NCBI GenBank assembly: GCA_035548375.1
Contig: DASZTG010000069.1
Location: forward strand, 1 to 64,000
DNA: 64,000 nucleotides
Direction of reading: 5' to 3'
Source of the DNA: JACQAP01 sp035548375
Lineage (GTDB): Bacteria; Pseudomonadota; Gammaproteobacteria; Burkholderiales; JACQAP01
Made by a program: the position numbers and the translations under genes. This document shows positions 9,171-17,258 of this stretch, in pieces (within the stretch, counting starts at the first letter, position 1; each line of letters opens with the position of its first letter). The notes beneath the pieces are model-generated. The model saw nothing but the letters and a program-made list of their open reading frames with translations, did not search any database and was not told where the DNA came from.

Positions 9171-9195
9171 GGCTGGGGTTCCTTGTGACGTCGGC

Positions 9196-10998
9196 CTAGC
9201 CGAGCTGGTATTCCGGCAGGGACAGGATCAGGTGCAGCGTGGTGCGAAGCGGTTCCTCGAGGTAGGTGCTTGCGGCCTGCAGGTCGGCGGTGCCGAGCTC
9301 GCCCTCGAGGAATTTCGCGACCCTTTCGCGCGCCGCCTCGTCGAGCGGTATCGACAGGAAGCGGGACAGCAGGTAGTCGGTCGCTTCGCGCGCGGTCTTG
9401 CAGCCGGCGCCCAGCACCATGGCGGAGAGGTCCAGCTGCGCGGTGGCTCGCGGGATCGGTTTCACCTTCTGCAGCGCCTGCTGCCAGCCGCGGTAGCTTG
9501 CGAGACGGGTGTTGAAATCCTCGTCGCGGTCAGCCTGCATCGATTGCGAGGTCAGTTCCTTGGCGTCGGGCTTGGTCGCGGTCGTAACGTCGGCACCCTG
9601 CGCCAGCTTGTCGTTGACCTCGCGGATCTTGTAGTCGATCAGCGGGTAACGGTCGGAGGGCAGGAAGGTGATGTCCGGGTAAAGGATGTCGTACGCGTAG
9701 TTGCCGCGCGCGAGCAGCAACCCCGGCGTGATCCAGCTTTTCCCCCCGGCCCATCCCGCGACCGTGGGCGGATAAAACAGCTTCTGCCCGAGCTGCTCGG
9801 TCACGTCGTTGAAATCGGGCACGCCCGGAACCTCGGTCAGCCCCATCTTGCGGTAGGTCGAAACCACCAGCTCGACGGGCGACTTGATGTGCGTCGCCAC
9901 GGATTCGGGACTGTAGAAGTCGCGCGAGAGGAATATCGTCTCCAGCAGGGGCGCGATCTCGTAGTTCGCGTCGCGCAGCCTGTCGCCAAGCTGTTTGCGC
10001 ATCTCCGCCGACACGTCCTGGCGCACGAAAAAGCGATAGATCTTGCCCGAGACGAACTCGGCGGTCACCGGCTGCGACAGGATGACGTCGATCACGTCGA
10101 CGCCGTCGAACTTGCCTTCCCTGCCGAAGAATTTCTTGCTGGTGTCGTCGTGCTTTTCCTGCGTGACCACGAAGTCGAGGTCGACGAAATTCCAGCCCGT
10201 GAACGCGCGCGCGCCCTCGCGGATGTCGGTCTCGCTGTAGTTGCCCACGCCCATGGAGAACATTTCCATGATCTCGCGCGCGAAGTTCTCGTTCGGCGCG
10301 CCCTTAACGTTCACGCCGGCATCCAGGTAGGCGAGCATCGCCGGGTCCTGCGATGCGCTGATCAGCAGGTCCCTGAAATTGCCTGTCCCCTTGGCACGGA
10401 ACAACTCGTTCTGCCTGAGCATCTTGCGATAGTCGCGGACCTTATCCTCGCTGGTGGTGAAATGGCCGTGCCAGAACAGCGCCATTTTTTCCTCGAGCGG
10501 ACGTTGCGTCACGAGCATGCGGTTCGCCCACCAGTACGACACGCGGTTGGTCTCCAGCTTGCTCGCGCGCAGCCAGTAGAAGAATTTGTTCGCGACCGGC
10601 TGCAGCCTGCGGTTGCCGGTGGGCTTGACCTTTACGCCCATCGATTCGCCGGTCTGCTTGGCGAGGTCCGTGGCGGCCGGGCGCGAGGCCGGGAATGGCT
10701 CCAGCCCGGCATCGTGCACGCCGGAGTGGTCGAAGGGCGGCAAATCGTCCGGCAGGTTCTTGAAATAGACGATTTCGCGCACGGCCGCCTCTGGCGTCAT
10801 CGCCGCGAGTCGCGCGATATCTTCGGGCGTGCCGCCGAATCCCGCCCGTTCGAGCAAATGCGCCGCGCGCTCGGCGTTCCAGTCTTGCGGGCCGATGGGG
10901 TTGAGGTCGCCCGCCCATTCGGAAGCGGCGAAACCGGCAAGCGGCGTGAACAGCAGAAGCAGCAGGCAGAAACGGGTGGCGCGACGGGATGGAGTCAT
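9196..10998 (-). CDS. DUF1800 exported protein
   Basis: A 600-residue DUF1800 protein with a Sec signal peptide (start MTPSRRATRFCLLLLLF, cleavage near GFAA). The family signature AAHLLERAGFGGTPEDI is near the mature N-terminus, followed by WANRMLVTQRPLEEKMALFWHGHF and NENFAREIMEMFSMG. ATG 10998 is chosen because it follows a GGAAGGACAGG site. It is the first gene of an operon with the downstream DUF1501 gene. The function of the pair is not known; both are large exported proteins and probably act together. Confidence 0.9.
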   Translation of the reverse strand: MTPSRRATRFCLLLLLFTPLAGFAASEWAGDLNPIGPQDWNAERAAHLLERAGFGGTPEDIARLAAMTPEAAVREIVYFKNLPDDLPPFDHSGVHDAGLEPFPASRPAATDLAKQTGESMGVKVKPTGNRRLQPVANKFFYWLRASKLETNRVSYWWANRMLVTQRPLEEKMALFWHGHFTTSEDKVRDYRKMLRQNELFRAKGTGNFRDLLISASQDPAMLAYLDAGVNVKGAPNENFAREIMEMFSMGVGNYSETDIREGARAFTGWNFVDLDFVVTQEKHDDTSKKFFGREGKFDGVDVIDVILSQPVTAEFVSGKIYRFFVRQDVSAEMRKQLGDRLRDANYEIAPLLETIFLSRDFYSPESVATHIKSPVELVVSTYRKMGLTEVPGVPDFNDVTEQLGQKLFYPPTVAGWAGGKSWITPGLLLARGNYAYDILYPDITFLPSDRYPLIDYKIREVNDKLAQGADVTTATKPDAKELTSQSMQADRDEDFNTRLASYRGWQQALQKVKPIPRATAQLDLSAMVLGAGCKTAREATDYLLSRFLSIPLDEAARERVAKFLEGELGTADLQAASTYLEEPLRTTLHLILSLPEYQLG

Positions 10999-11115
10999 GA
11001 CCTGTCCTTCCAATGAAATCTGTACGAGCGGAAACGGCGGCCATTCTGGGCGACCGGCGGATTCGCGGTCCAGCGCAAAAGCCGCAAATCCGATTCATGA
11101 TTTTCATGACGAAGC

Positions 11116-11144
11116 TTGACGCCACCCGAGGTCGGGAGTAGCTT
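11116..11144 (+). promoter_or_regulatory. Candidate sigma-70 promoter for the nickel permease gene
   Basis: TTGACG and TAGCTT are separated by 17 bases in the divergent gap between the DUF1800 and nickel-permease genes. The -35 box is strong and the -10 box weak. It is a visual match only. Confidence 0.35.
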
Positions 11145-11191
11145 CGGCGCGCCCCAAAATTCAATGCAAATTATCAGCCGGTTTTCCCGCC

Positions 11192-11989
11192 TTGGGTACC
11201 ACCCTTTCGCTTCTCGCTGTCGGTTTTTTCCTCGGCATGCGCCATGCCACCGATGCCGACCACGTGATCGCCATTTCCACGATCGTGAGCCGCCAGCGCT
11301 CGATGCGCAGCGCCGCCCTGATCGGCGCGATCTGGGGGCTCGGCCACACCCTGACGGTCACACTGGTGGGTGGCGCGATCATCCTGTTCACGATCACGAT
11401 TCCGCCGCGCATGGGGCTCGCCATGGAGTTCGCGGTGGGCGTGATGCTGGTGCTGCTCGGCTTCATGAATCTTACCGGGCTGAATCGGTGGATTCGCGAC
11501 AATGTCGTGCCCGGTTCTCCCATTCACGGGCACACGCATGCCCATGGAGATTACGCGCACAGCCACGTCCATGGTCATGGAGAAGTCGGCCATGGACACC
11601 CGGATGACCAGACGCCGCAAGCCTGGCTGGATCGCAAGCTCGGCGGCATCGGCGCCTACCAGCTGGCGCGCCCGCTGGTCGTGGGCATCGTGCACGGCCT
11701 CGCGGGCTCCGCCGCGCTCGCACTGCTGGTGCTGACTGCCATCGACAATCCGTGGTGGGCGCTGTTTTATCTTTTCCTGTTCGGTATCGGCACGGTGACG
11801 GGAATGATGCTGATCACCGTAGCGATCGCCGCGCCGTTCGCGTATTCGATGAACCGGTTTCCGCGCTTCAACGCCTATCTCCGGGTTGCGTCGGGATTGC
11901 TGTCGCTCGGCTTCGGGCTGTTTCTGATCTATTACATTGGCTACGTCGACGGTCTTTTCGGGGCCGATCCGAAATGGACTCCGCAATAA
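11192..11989 (+). CDS. NiCoT-type nickel/cobalt permease (HoxN/NixA-like)
   Basis: A 265-residue inner-membrane protein with about six helices. Helix I carries RHATDADH (17-24), the HX4DH motif that binds Ni2+ or Co2+ in the HoxN/NixA family. Between helices III and IV lies a histidine-rich loop (about 110-140, HGHTHAHG-like runs), which is more typical of the RcnA side of this superfamily. Length is shorter than classical HoxN (about 350). The start is uncertain: TTG 11192 places the protein start just before helix I as expected, but no Shine-Dalgarno sequence is visible. Direction of transport cannot be decided from sequence. Confidence 0.8.
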   Translation: MGTTLSLLAVGFFLGMRHATDADHVIAISTIVSRQRSMRSAALIGAIWGLGHTLTVTLVGGAIILFTITIPPRMGLAMEFAVGVMLVLLGFMNLTGLNRWIRDNVVPGSPIHGHTHAHGDYAHSHVHGHGEVGHGHPDDQTPQAWLDRKLGGIGAYQLARPLVVGIVHGLAGSAALALLVLTAIDNPWWALFYLFLFGIGTVTGMMLITVAIAAPFAYSMNRFPRFNAYLRVASGLLSLGFGLFLIYYIGYVDGLFGADPKWTPQ

Positions 11990-12069
11990 GATAAACACAT
12001 GAATCGTAAGACGATAGACTTGCAGCGCAGCATTGACGCTGCGCCCCATAACAGGTTTAAATCCGCGCG

Positions 12070-12660
12070 ATGCAAACAGAGGTAATCGGGTCGCAACGCA
12101 CGGCCCGGCTCGCAGCGCTAAAGGGTTTTGGGATCGGCGCGCTGGTCGTGGGATTGATTGCGCTGATGGCAGTGGCGGCGTTTCGCGAGACGGCCAAGCC
12201 GAAACAGGAACAGCAGGTCGCAGCGGCCAACACTTCCAGCCAGCAGGCCGAACGTCCCGCGGTCACCGCAGAGGAAGAGGCGTACGCCCGTGCCTTGTGG
12301 CCGATTCACGCGGAAGTGAAGCAGGATGCGGTGCGGATGACGTTCGCCGGCCTTGCGTACAAGATGGGCGACATCAAGCGCGCCGCGGTGAAAGAGAGAG
12401 TCGAGCCGTTGACGCCGAAATTCGTTTCGGCGCTCGCACAGTTGAACAAGCTGCAGCCGCCGGCATCGATGGCCAGGCTGCATGCGCAGTACCGCGAGGC
12501 GATCGAGTTGTATCGCGATGCGTCGGTAATCATGATCAGGATTGCGGCGGACGGCAAGGACGAACATCTGTTCGAGGCACAGGCGAAGACGTCGAAGGCG
12601 GCCGATCTGACGCTGGAAATCGGCGAGACGCTGTGGCCGGGCGAGTTCAAGCCGAATTGA
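12070..12660 (+). CDS. Hypothetical protein with N-terminal membrane anchor
   Basis: A 196-residue protein I do not recognise. A single membrane helix lies at about 17-39, followed by a Gln/Ala-rich linker and a helical, charged domain (about 65-196) that should be periplasmic. The helical domain contains evenly spaced hydrophobic residues, suggesting a four-helix or coiled bundle. No cysteines or catalytic motifs are seen. The start ATG has no clear ribosome site. It lies between the nickel permease and the lactonase-like gene, but no shared operon is evident. An imperfect hairpin (12025-12044) sits just upstream. Confidence 0.6.
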   Translation: MQTEVIGSQRTARLAALKGFGIGALVVGLIALMAVAAFRETAKPKQEQQVAAANTSSQQAERPAVTAEEEAYARALWPIHAEVKQDAVRMTFAGLAYKMGDIKRAAVKERVEPLTPKFVSALAQLNKLQPPASMARLHAQYREAIELYRDASVIMIRIAADGKDEHLFEAQAKTSKAADLTLEIGETLWPGEFKPN

Positions 12661-12752
12661 CAGAATGCAGTTTGTAAGGTGCAGTGCAGGCATGGTTTGG
12701 AATGGGTTAAGAGTCGTAAACAGGCAGTTCAACGTCAAGGAGGGGTAGGAAA

Positions 12753-13736
12753 ATGATGAGTCTAAAAAAAGCAATGATCGCAGCGGGTCTGGCTGCGTCG
12801 GCTCTGGGCGCACCGGTCGCGCAAGCTGCTGACGTATGCTCCGTCTGGCTGGTGGAAAACAGCCGGTTCATGGGCGTTCCGTTCGGCGCGTTCATGCCAG
12901 ATCGTGCATTCGTGCCGGGCAGCACCAACAAGAGCAACAACATCAATACCGTCGATCTGCCGGTCAACGTCGGCGTCATCAAGTGCGGCAACGACTTGAT
13001 GCTGTACGACAACGGCTGGAACCAGACCGAGTACCACAAGGCGACGGGCACCGACCATTGGTCCCCGCTGTCCAAGCAAATCGCGCAACTCGGTTTCGAT
13101 GCCAAGGACGTCAAGAGAATCGTCCTCGGCCACGGCCACTGGGACCATGCGGGTTCGCTGGATGAATTCCCGAACGCAGTGATCTACATCCAGAAGGAAG
13201 AACTGCGCGGCATCGAATGGGCGCTGAACTATCCCGGCCACGAGCGTATCCGTGCCGTGAACGATTCGCCCGGCGGTTGCGCCCGTACTCCGGCTTGCGG
13301 CTATCCGTCCAAGACGGTGGACGGTATCTACTCCAAGGTTCTGCGCGGCAAGGCAGTCATCGTCGACGGCGAAATGGAAATCATCCCGGGCGTGAAGATT
13401 CACCCGGCTTTCCGCGCCCACACGGCCGGCTCGCAACTGCTGGAAGTCCCGACCTCGATCGGCAAGCTGGTCTTCGGCAGCGATGCGTATTCCTCCTGGG
13501 AAGGCATCCGCGACTGGAACATCGCGAACCCGCAACAAACCGACACCGTGCAACAGTTCCTCGCCTATGAGCAGTGCTACAAGATCACGGGCGGATACCA
13601 GAACTGCGTGACGGGTCACGAGCCGCTGTCCTATTCCGACGGCTACCCGCTGACCAAGAACGCCTGGGTGGGCATGAACGGCGGCCGCCTCGCGGAAATC
13701 GCGCTGGCCCCGGGTGAAAAGTCGCGCAAGAAGTAA
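12753..13736 (+). CDS. Exported MBL-fold hydrolase, N-acyl-homoserine-lactonase-like
   Basis: A 327-residue protein with a clear Sec signal peptide (cleavage near AQAAD, about residue 26). The MBL metal site reads GHGHWDHAG (about 125-133), with later ligands at RAHTAGSQ, FGSDAY and VTGHEP. The spacing matches the AHL-lactonase-like group of the superfamily. Export distinguishes it from cytoplasmic AiiA; lactone or ester substrates outside the cytoplasm are possible. Four cysteines in the mature part could form disulfides. An excellent AGGAGGGG site precedes the ATG, and a strong terminator follows, so it is probably monocistronic. Confidence 0.82.
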   Translation: MMSLKKAMIAAGLAASALGAPVAQAADVCSVWLVENSRFMGVPFGAFMPDRAFVPGSTNKSNNINTVDLPVNVGVIKCGNDLMLYDNGWNQTEYHKATGTDHWSPLSKQIAQLGFDAKDVKRIVLGHGHWDHAGSLDEFPNAVIYIQKEELRGIEWALNYPGHERIRAVNDSPGGCARTPACGYPSKTVDGIYSKVLRGKAVIVDGEMEIIPGVKIHPAFRAHTAGSQLLEVPTSIGKLVFGSDAYSSWEGIRDWNIANPQQTDTVQQFLAYEQCYKITGGYQNCVTGHEPLSYSDGYPLTKNAWVGMNGGRLAEIALAPGEKSRKK

Positions 13737-13764
13737 GCGTCTGACTTAAAGGCTGTAGACTGTG

Positions 13765-13797
13765 ATGCGAGGAGCCTTTCGGCTCCTCGCATTTTTT
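13765..13797 (+). terminator. Rho-independent terminator after the lactonase-like gene
   Basis: A 12-bp stem (ATGCGAGGAGCC with its complement) around a TTTC loop is followed by a run of six T. It lies about 30 bases after the stop of the upstream gene and before the next start. Confidence 0.9.
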
Positions 13798-13825
13798 GTG
13801 CTACCGATATCTTCCTGGCGCCACC

Positions 13826-15004
13826 GTGCACTCCCGATTCCTCCCTGCGCTTGCATTGACCATCGCTGCATTGGTGGCGGCACCGGCGTGCGCGCACGAT
13901 CCGAGCGCATGGGGCGGCCTGTTTCGCACGCGCGATTTCGGCGCGAACTGGTTTCCGGCCGATGCCGGCTTGTTCATTGGCGGCGCGCTCGGCGCCGCGG
14001 TCCATCCGCAGGATCCCTCGCAATTGCTCTATGGCACGGACGCCAGGTTGCTGCGCTCGAAGAACGGCGGCCGCGACTGGGCAACCGAGTCGGCGTCGAC
14101 GATGATCGGCGCCGTGTTCGCGGTTGGATTCGATGCCGACGGCGTGGGCGCGCTGGCATCGACCGGCTCGCGGATTTTTCGATTCGATGCGGATGCCGGC
14201 TGGCATGACGTGCTCGCTCCCGGCGGCGCCGCGCCCGCCCGGGCATTCGTCTCCAGCATCGCGACACCTGACCGCGTTTACCTGGCTGGCGCGCATGGCC
14301 TCTACATCAGCGACAACAAGGGCAGGAGCTGGACGCGTTCCGGCGAGGGCGCGATGCCGGACAGCGCGGTGACTACGCTCGTCGTGGCACCCGCATCGCC
14401 CGAAGCGTTGTATGCGGTCGTCGACGGCAATCTGTGGACGAGCGCGGACGCGGGGCGCAATTGGTCGTCGCGAAGCACCGGGCTTCCGGCGAACCATCTC
14501 GACACCATTGCCATCGACGCGCAGAAGCCGAAGCGCTTCTGGGCGGCCGCCTCGGGCCAGATCTACGTGAGCGACGATGCCGGATCGAGCTGGTCCCCGC
14601 GCGGCAAGCCCCATCCCGACGCGGGTATCGCGATCCGCGGGATCGCCGTTTCGCCGGACGAGAAAATTTTCGTCGCCGCGACGCACCGCGGCATGTTTCG
14701 CAGCACCGACGGCGGACAGACCTGGTACCAGGTCGAAGGCACGCTGCCGGTACACCTCGAATCCGGCCTGCTGCTTCGTGATCCGCACGATGCGAACACG
14801 CTGTACGCGGGGTTTTCCCTGAGCCCCTACGGCGAAATGTGGCGGCGGGCGGAGCAGGGCGGATCGCTGATGGCGCAGCTTGATCCAGTCAGCCTCGCGG
14901 GCGGGCTTGCGTTCCTCGTATTCCTGATCGTCACCGGCATCGTTGCCACGCGATGGCTGATGCGTCGTTCCCGCGGCATCGATGCCGCTCCACGTCTTCG
15001 CTGA
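13826..15004 (+). CDS. BNR/sortilin-like beta-propeller with C-terminal membrane anchor
   Basis: A GTG at 13826 begins a good signal peptide (MHSRFLPALALTIAALVAAPACA) and gives 392 residues. The mature part is a run of BNR-type repeats, with several copies of the S-x-D-x-G-x-x-W box (SKNGGRDW, SDNKGRSW, SADAGRNW, SDDAGSSW, STDGGQTW), as in photosystem-stability-factor and sortilin-like propellers. A helix near the end (about 360-382) followed by RRSRG fixes it in the inner membrane with the propeller outside. It is followed after 11 bases by a second propeller gene. Ligand and function are not known. Confidence 0.8.
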   Translation: MHSRFLPALALTIAALVAAPACAHDPSAWGGLFRTRDFGANWFPADAGLFIGGALGAAVHPQDPSQLLYGTDARLLRSKNGGRDWATESASTMIGAVFAVGFDADGVGALASTGSRIFRFDADAGWHDVLAPGGAAPARAFVSSIATPDRVYLAGAHGLYISDNKGRSWTRSGEGAMPDSAVTTLVVAPASPEALYAVVDGNLWTSADAGRNWSSRSTGLPANHLDTIAIDAQKPKRFWAAASGQIYVSDDAGSSWSPRGKPHPDAGIAIRGIAVSPDEKIFVAATHRGMFRSTDGGQTWYQVEGTLPVHLESGLLLRDPHDANTLYAGFSLSPYGEMWRRAEQGGSLMAQLDPVSLAGGLAFLVFLIVTGIVATRWLMRRSRGIDAAPRLR

Positions 15005-15015
15005 AGGATTTGCCG

Positions 15016-16008
15016 ATGAGCTCGAGACGCTCCACCATGCGCAACGTCGTCATCATCGTCGTTGCGGTTGCCGCTATTGTCGCTGCGGCCGTGTTCTGGA
15101 AGTCGCGCGGCGGCACGGTGTCCGCCGCGGATTTCGTCGAGTATCCGATGATCGTTGCAAGCGACATTCCGACGGCGGTGGCGCCGGCCGCGGACGGCAC
15201 GATCTGGTTCACGATCAGTTCTGCGGACGCGATCGGCATGATCCGCGACGGCAAGGTGCAGCGCCTGCCGAAGGCAAAGAAGAGCGTCGAGCCCGTCGGC
15301 ATGGCGGTGGATGCGAGCGGTGCGGCATGGTTCACCGACCCCACGGAAGTGCAGATCTCGCGCATCGTCGCGAACGGCGAGATCAAGTCGTATCCGCTCG
15401 GCACGGCCATCGCGCGGCTCGGGCGCCTGGCCATCGCGCCCGATGGTGCGGTCTGGTTTGCCGAAAGCACCGCGCTGGGTTTCACGCGCCTGAAGGATGG
15501 CGAGCTCACGCGCAACGTTCCCAAGTCCGAGCAGGGCGGGCCTTACGGAATCACCGTCGACGCGAAGGGCGTGGCATGGGGCACGCTGCAGGGCGCGAAC
15601 CAGCTCGTCAGGATCGAGCCCGGCAAGGACATTTCCGAATTTGAAATCCCCACCAGGGGAAGCTCGCCCAGCGATGTCGCGGCCGATGCTTCGGGAAACA
15701 TCTGGGTCATCGAATTCCGCGGCAACAAGATCGCGAAATTCAGCGACGGCAAGTTCATCGAATATCCGGTGCCAGGCGAATGGACGGGGCTTTCCGGCAT
15801 TGCCGCGTCCGCGGACGGCTCGATCTGGTTCGGCATGGTGCGCGGCCATGCGCTCGGCCGCCTGCGCGACGGGCAGTTCAGGACTTTCGAATTGCCGCGC
15901 AAGGACGCGAGGCCCTACACCGTCGCGATCGATGCGGCGGGCAATGTCTGGTATGCCGACATCAGCGGTTATGTGGGCATGCTCAAGGCGGGCGCCGCGA
16001 GGAAGTAG
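15016..16008 (+). CDS. Vgb-like beta-propeller with N-terminal membrane anchor
   Basis: A 330-residue protein with an N-terminal helix (about 10-29, uncleaved-looking) and a seven-bladed propeller of the virginiamycin B lyase/SMP-30 type. Repeated DGTIWFT, SGAAWFT, DGAVWFA, SGNIWVI, DGSIWFG and AGNVWYA blades are visible. The true lyases use a His/Glu pair that I cannot place with confidence, so lyase activity is not claimed. ATG 15016 follows an AAGGAT site. It is co-directional with and 11 bases from the BNR propeller gene, and the two are likely co-transcribed. Confidence 0.78.
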   Translation: MSSRRSTMRNVVIIVVAVAAIVAAAVFWKSRGGTVSAADFVEYPMIVASDIPTAVAPAADGTIWFTISSADAIGMIRDGKVQRLPKAKKSVEPVGMAVDASGAAWFTDPTEVQISRIVANGEIKSYPLGTAIARLGRLAIAPDGAVWFAESTALGFTRLKDGELTRNVPKSEQGGPYGITVDAKGVAWGTLQGANQLVRIEPGKDISEFEIPTRGSSPSDVAADASGNIWVIEFRGNKIAKFSDGKFIEYPVPGEWTGLSGIAASADGSIWFGMVRGHALGRLRDGQFRTFELPRKDARPYTVAIDAAGNVWYADISGYVGMLKAGAARK

Positions 16009-16073
16009 CGGGGAGTGAAGCCGGCACGCAAGCCAAGGATTCGTCGGTCGCGCCTTGCGCTCGCGAATTCGCT

Positions 16074-17051
16074 CTATGCGAGCGAACTCAGCAGGCGCCA
16101 CGCGTTGAACGTGAGGATCACGCCGACGATCACGATCAGCAGCGACGTGCCGACCTGAAGGCGCATGGCCCACTGACCGGCCAGCCAGTCCAGGATCTTT
16201 TTCCCGACTTGCGCGGCAACGACGCCGACGATCACGAGCGTCGCGGCGAAGCCGACGCTGAACACCACCACCGTTGCAAGCCCGAGCATCACCTTGCCTT
16301 GCGCGAGTAGATTGAGCAGCAACCCGAGCGCGGCCGGATCGGGCAGCAGGCCCCCCGCAATGCCCAGCCAGATCAGGATCCACAGGCTCGGCCGGTTCGT
16401 GGTGGCGAGCTTGAGATCGTGCGTGTGCTTGAAACCCCAGCCGTGGCTGTGATATCCACCTTCTTCGCCATGGTGGTGGTGCGCGCCGTCGCCATGGGAG
16501 TGGCCATGGTCATGGTCGTGACCCTCGCCATGGTCGTGGTCGTGGGTGTGCGCGTGCGCGTCATCGTGATGGTGATGATGTCCGCCTGCGTGGCTGTGTC
16601 CCGCGCCGCTGGCTTGCGCGACTGGCCGGAAACGCATGGCGGCGCTGCCCTGTACGCTGTCGCCTGCGTGATCATGGTCGCGTGAATGCGAGTGAGGTTG
16701 TGCTGCATCAGGCGAGGGCTGCACACCCTGCAGCATCAGAATCATTTCGCGCTGCGTCCATAACGTCCACAAGCCGATCAGGACTACGAGTATCCCGGTG
16801 ATCACCGCGAGCCAGGCTTCGATTCGTTGCGGGACCATGCCGGGCATGCCGATGGATGCGAGGATGCCGACCAGCACGATGCCGCTGGTGTGCGAAAGCG
16901 TCACGAAAATTCCAAGAATGAATGCGTCGACGGGCTTGCCCCGCGCGCCGACGATGTAGGCGGCGGCAATGGTTTTGCCGTGACCCGGTGTTGCGGCATG
17001 AACGGCGCCGATCCAGAACGACGAGATCAGGTAGAACAGGGCTTCTTTCAT
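16074..17051 (-). CDS. RcnA/NicO-type nickel/cobalt transporter
   Basis: A 325-residue inner-membrane protein. Helix I carries HAATPGHGKT (18-27), the NicO/RcnA signature. A long histidine-rich cytoplasmic or periplasmic loop (about 120-200) has tens of His residues alternating with Asp and Gly, expected to bind Ni2+ or Co2+. Five or six helices flank it. RcnA members export nickel and cobalt. ATG 17051 is preferred because residues before it are polar and lack helix character. The gene converges on the propeller pair. No RcnR or NikR gene is visible nearby. Confidence 0.85.
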   Translation of the reverse strand: MKEALFYLISSFWIGAVHAATPGHGKTIAAAYIVGARGKPVDAFILGIFVTLSHTSGIVLVGILASIGMPGMVPQRIEAWLAVITGILVVLIGLWTLWTQREMILMLQGVQPSPDAAQPHSHSRDHDHAGDSVQGSAAMRFRPVAQASGAGHSHAGGHHHHHDDAHAHTHDHDHGEGHDHDHGHSHGDGAHHHHGEEGGYHSHGWGFKHTHDLKLATTNRPSLWILIWLGIAGGLLPDPAALGLLLNLLAQGKVMLGLATVVVFSVGFAATLVIVGVVAAQVGKKILDWLAGQWAMRLQVGTSLLIVIVGVILTFNAWRLLSSLA

Positions 17052-17258
17052 GGGCGTGCGAGGTGGGCCGGCTGGCCCGTATCGTGAAGGCCGGGCGAGG
17101 ATAGGTGCCGACCCCCGCCCTGTCAAGGCGCTCACCCGTAAGCCGATGGAATCGGTTTACACTTGGCGTCCCGAATTATCCGGCCCGACCGGAACGCGCG
17201 ATTGCGCCGGATGTCCCACGGCCATTGCGACTACAACATCAGATCGGAGGAGAAACCG

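Noticed and set aside
8082..9188. Long plus-strand frame over the DUF1501 gene
   Set aside because: It is a shadow of a well-supported Tat-exported protein.
12001..12090. 28-codon ORF between nickel permease and the next gene
   Set aside because: No convincing ribosome site and it overlaps the start of the hypothetical gene in another frame.
16419..16685. Valine/Met-rich plus-strand ORF resembling a membrane peptide
   Set aside because: It is the complement of the His-rich loop of the RcnA-type gene (CAT/CAC codons read as ATG/GTG).
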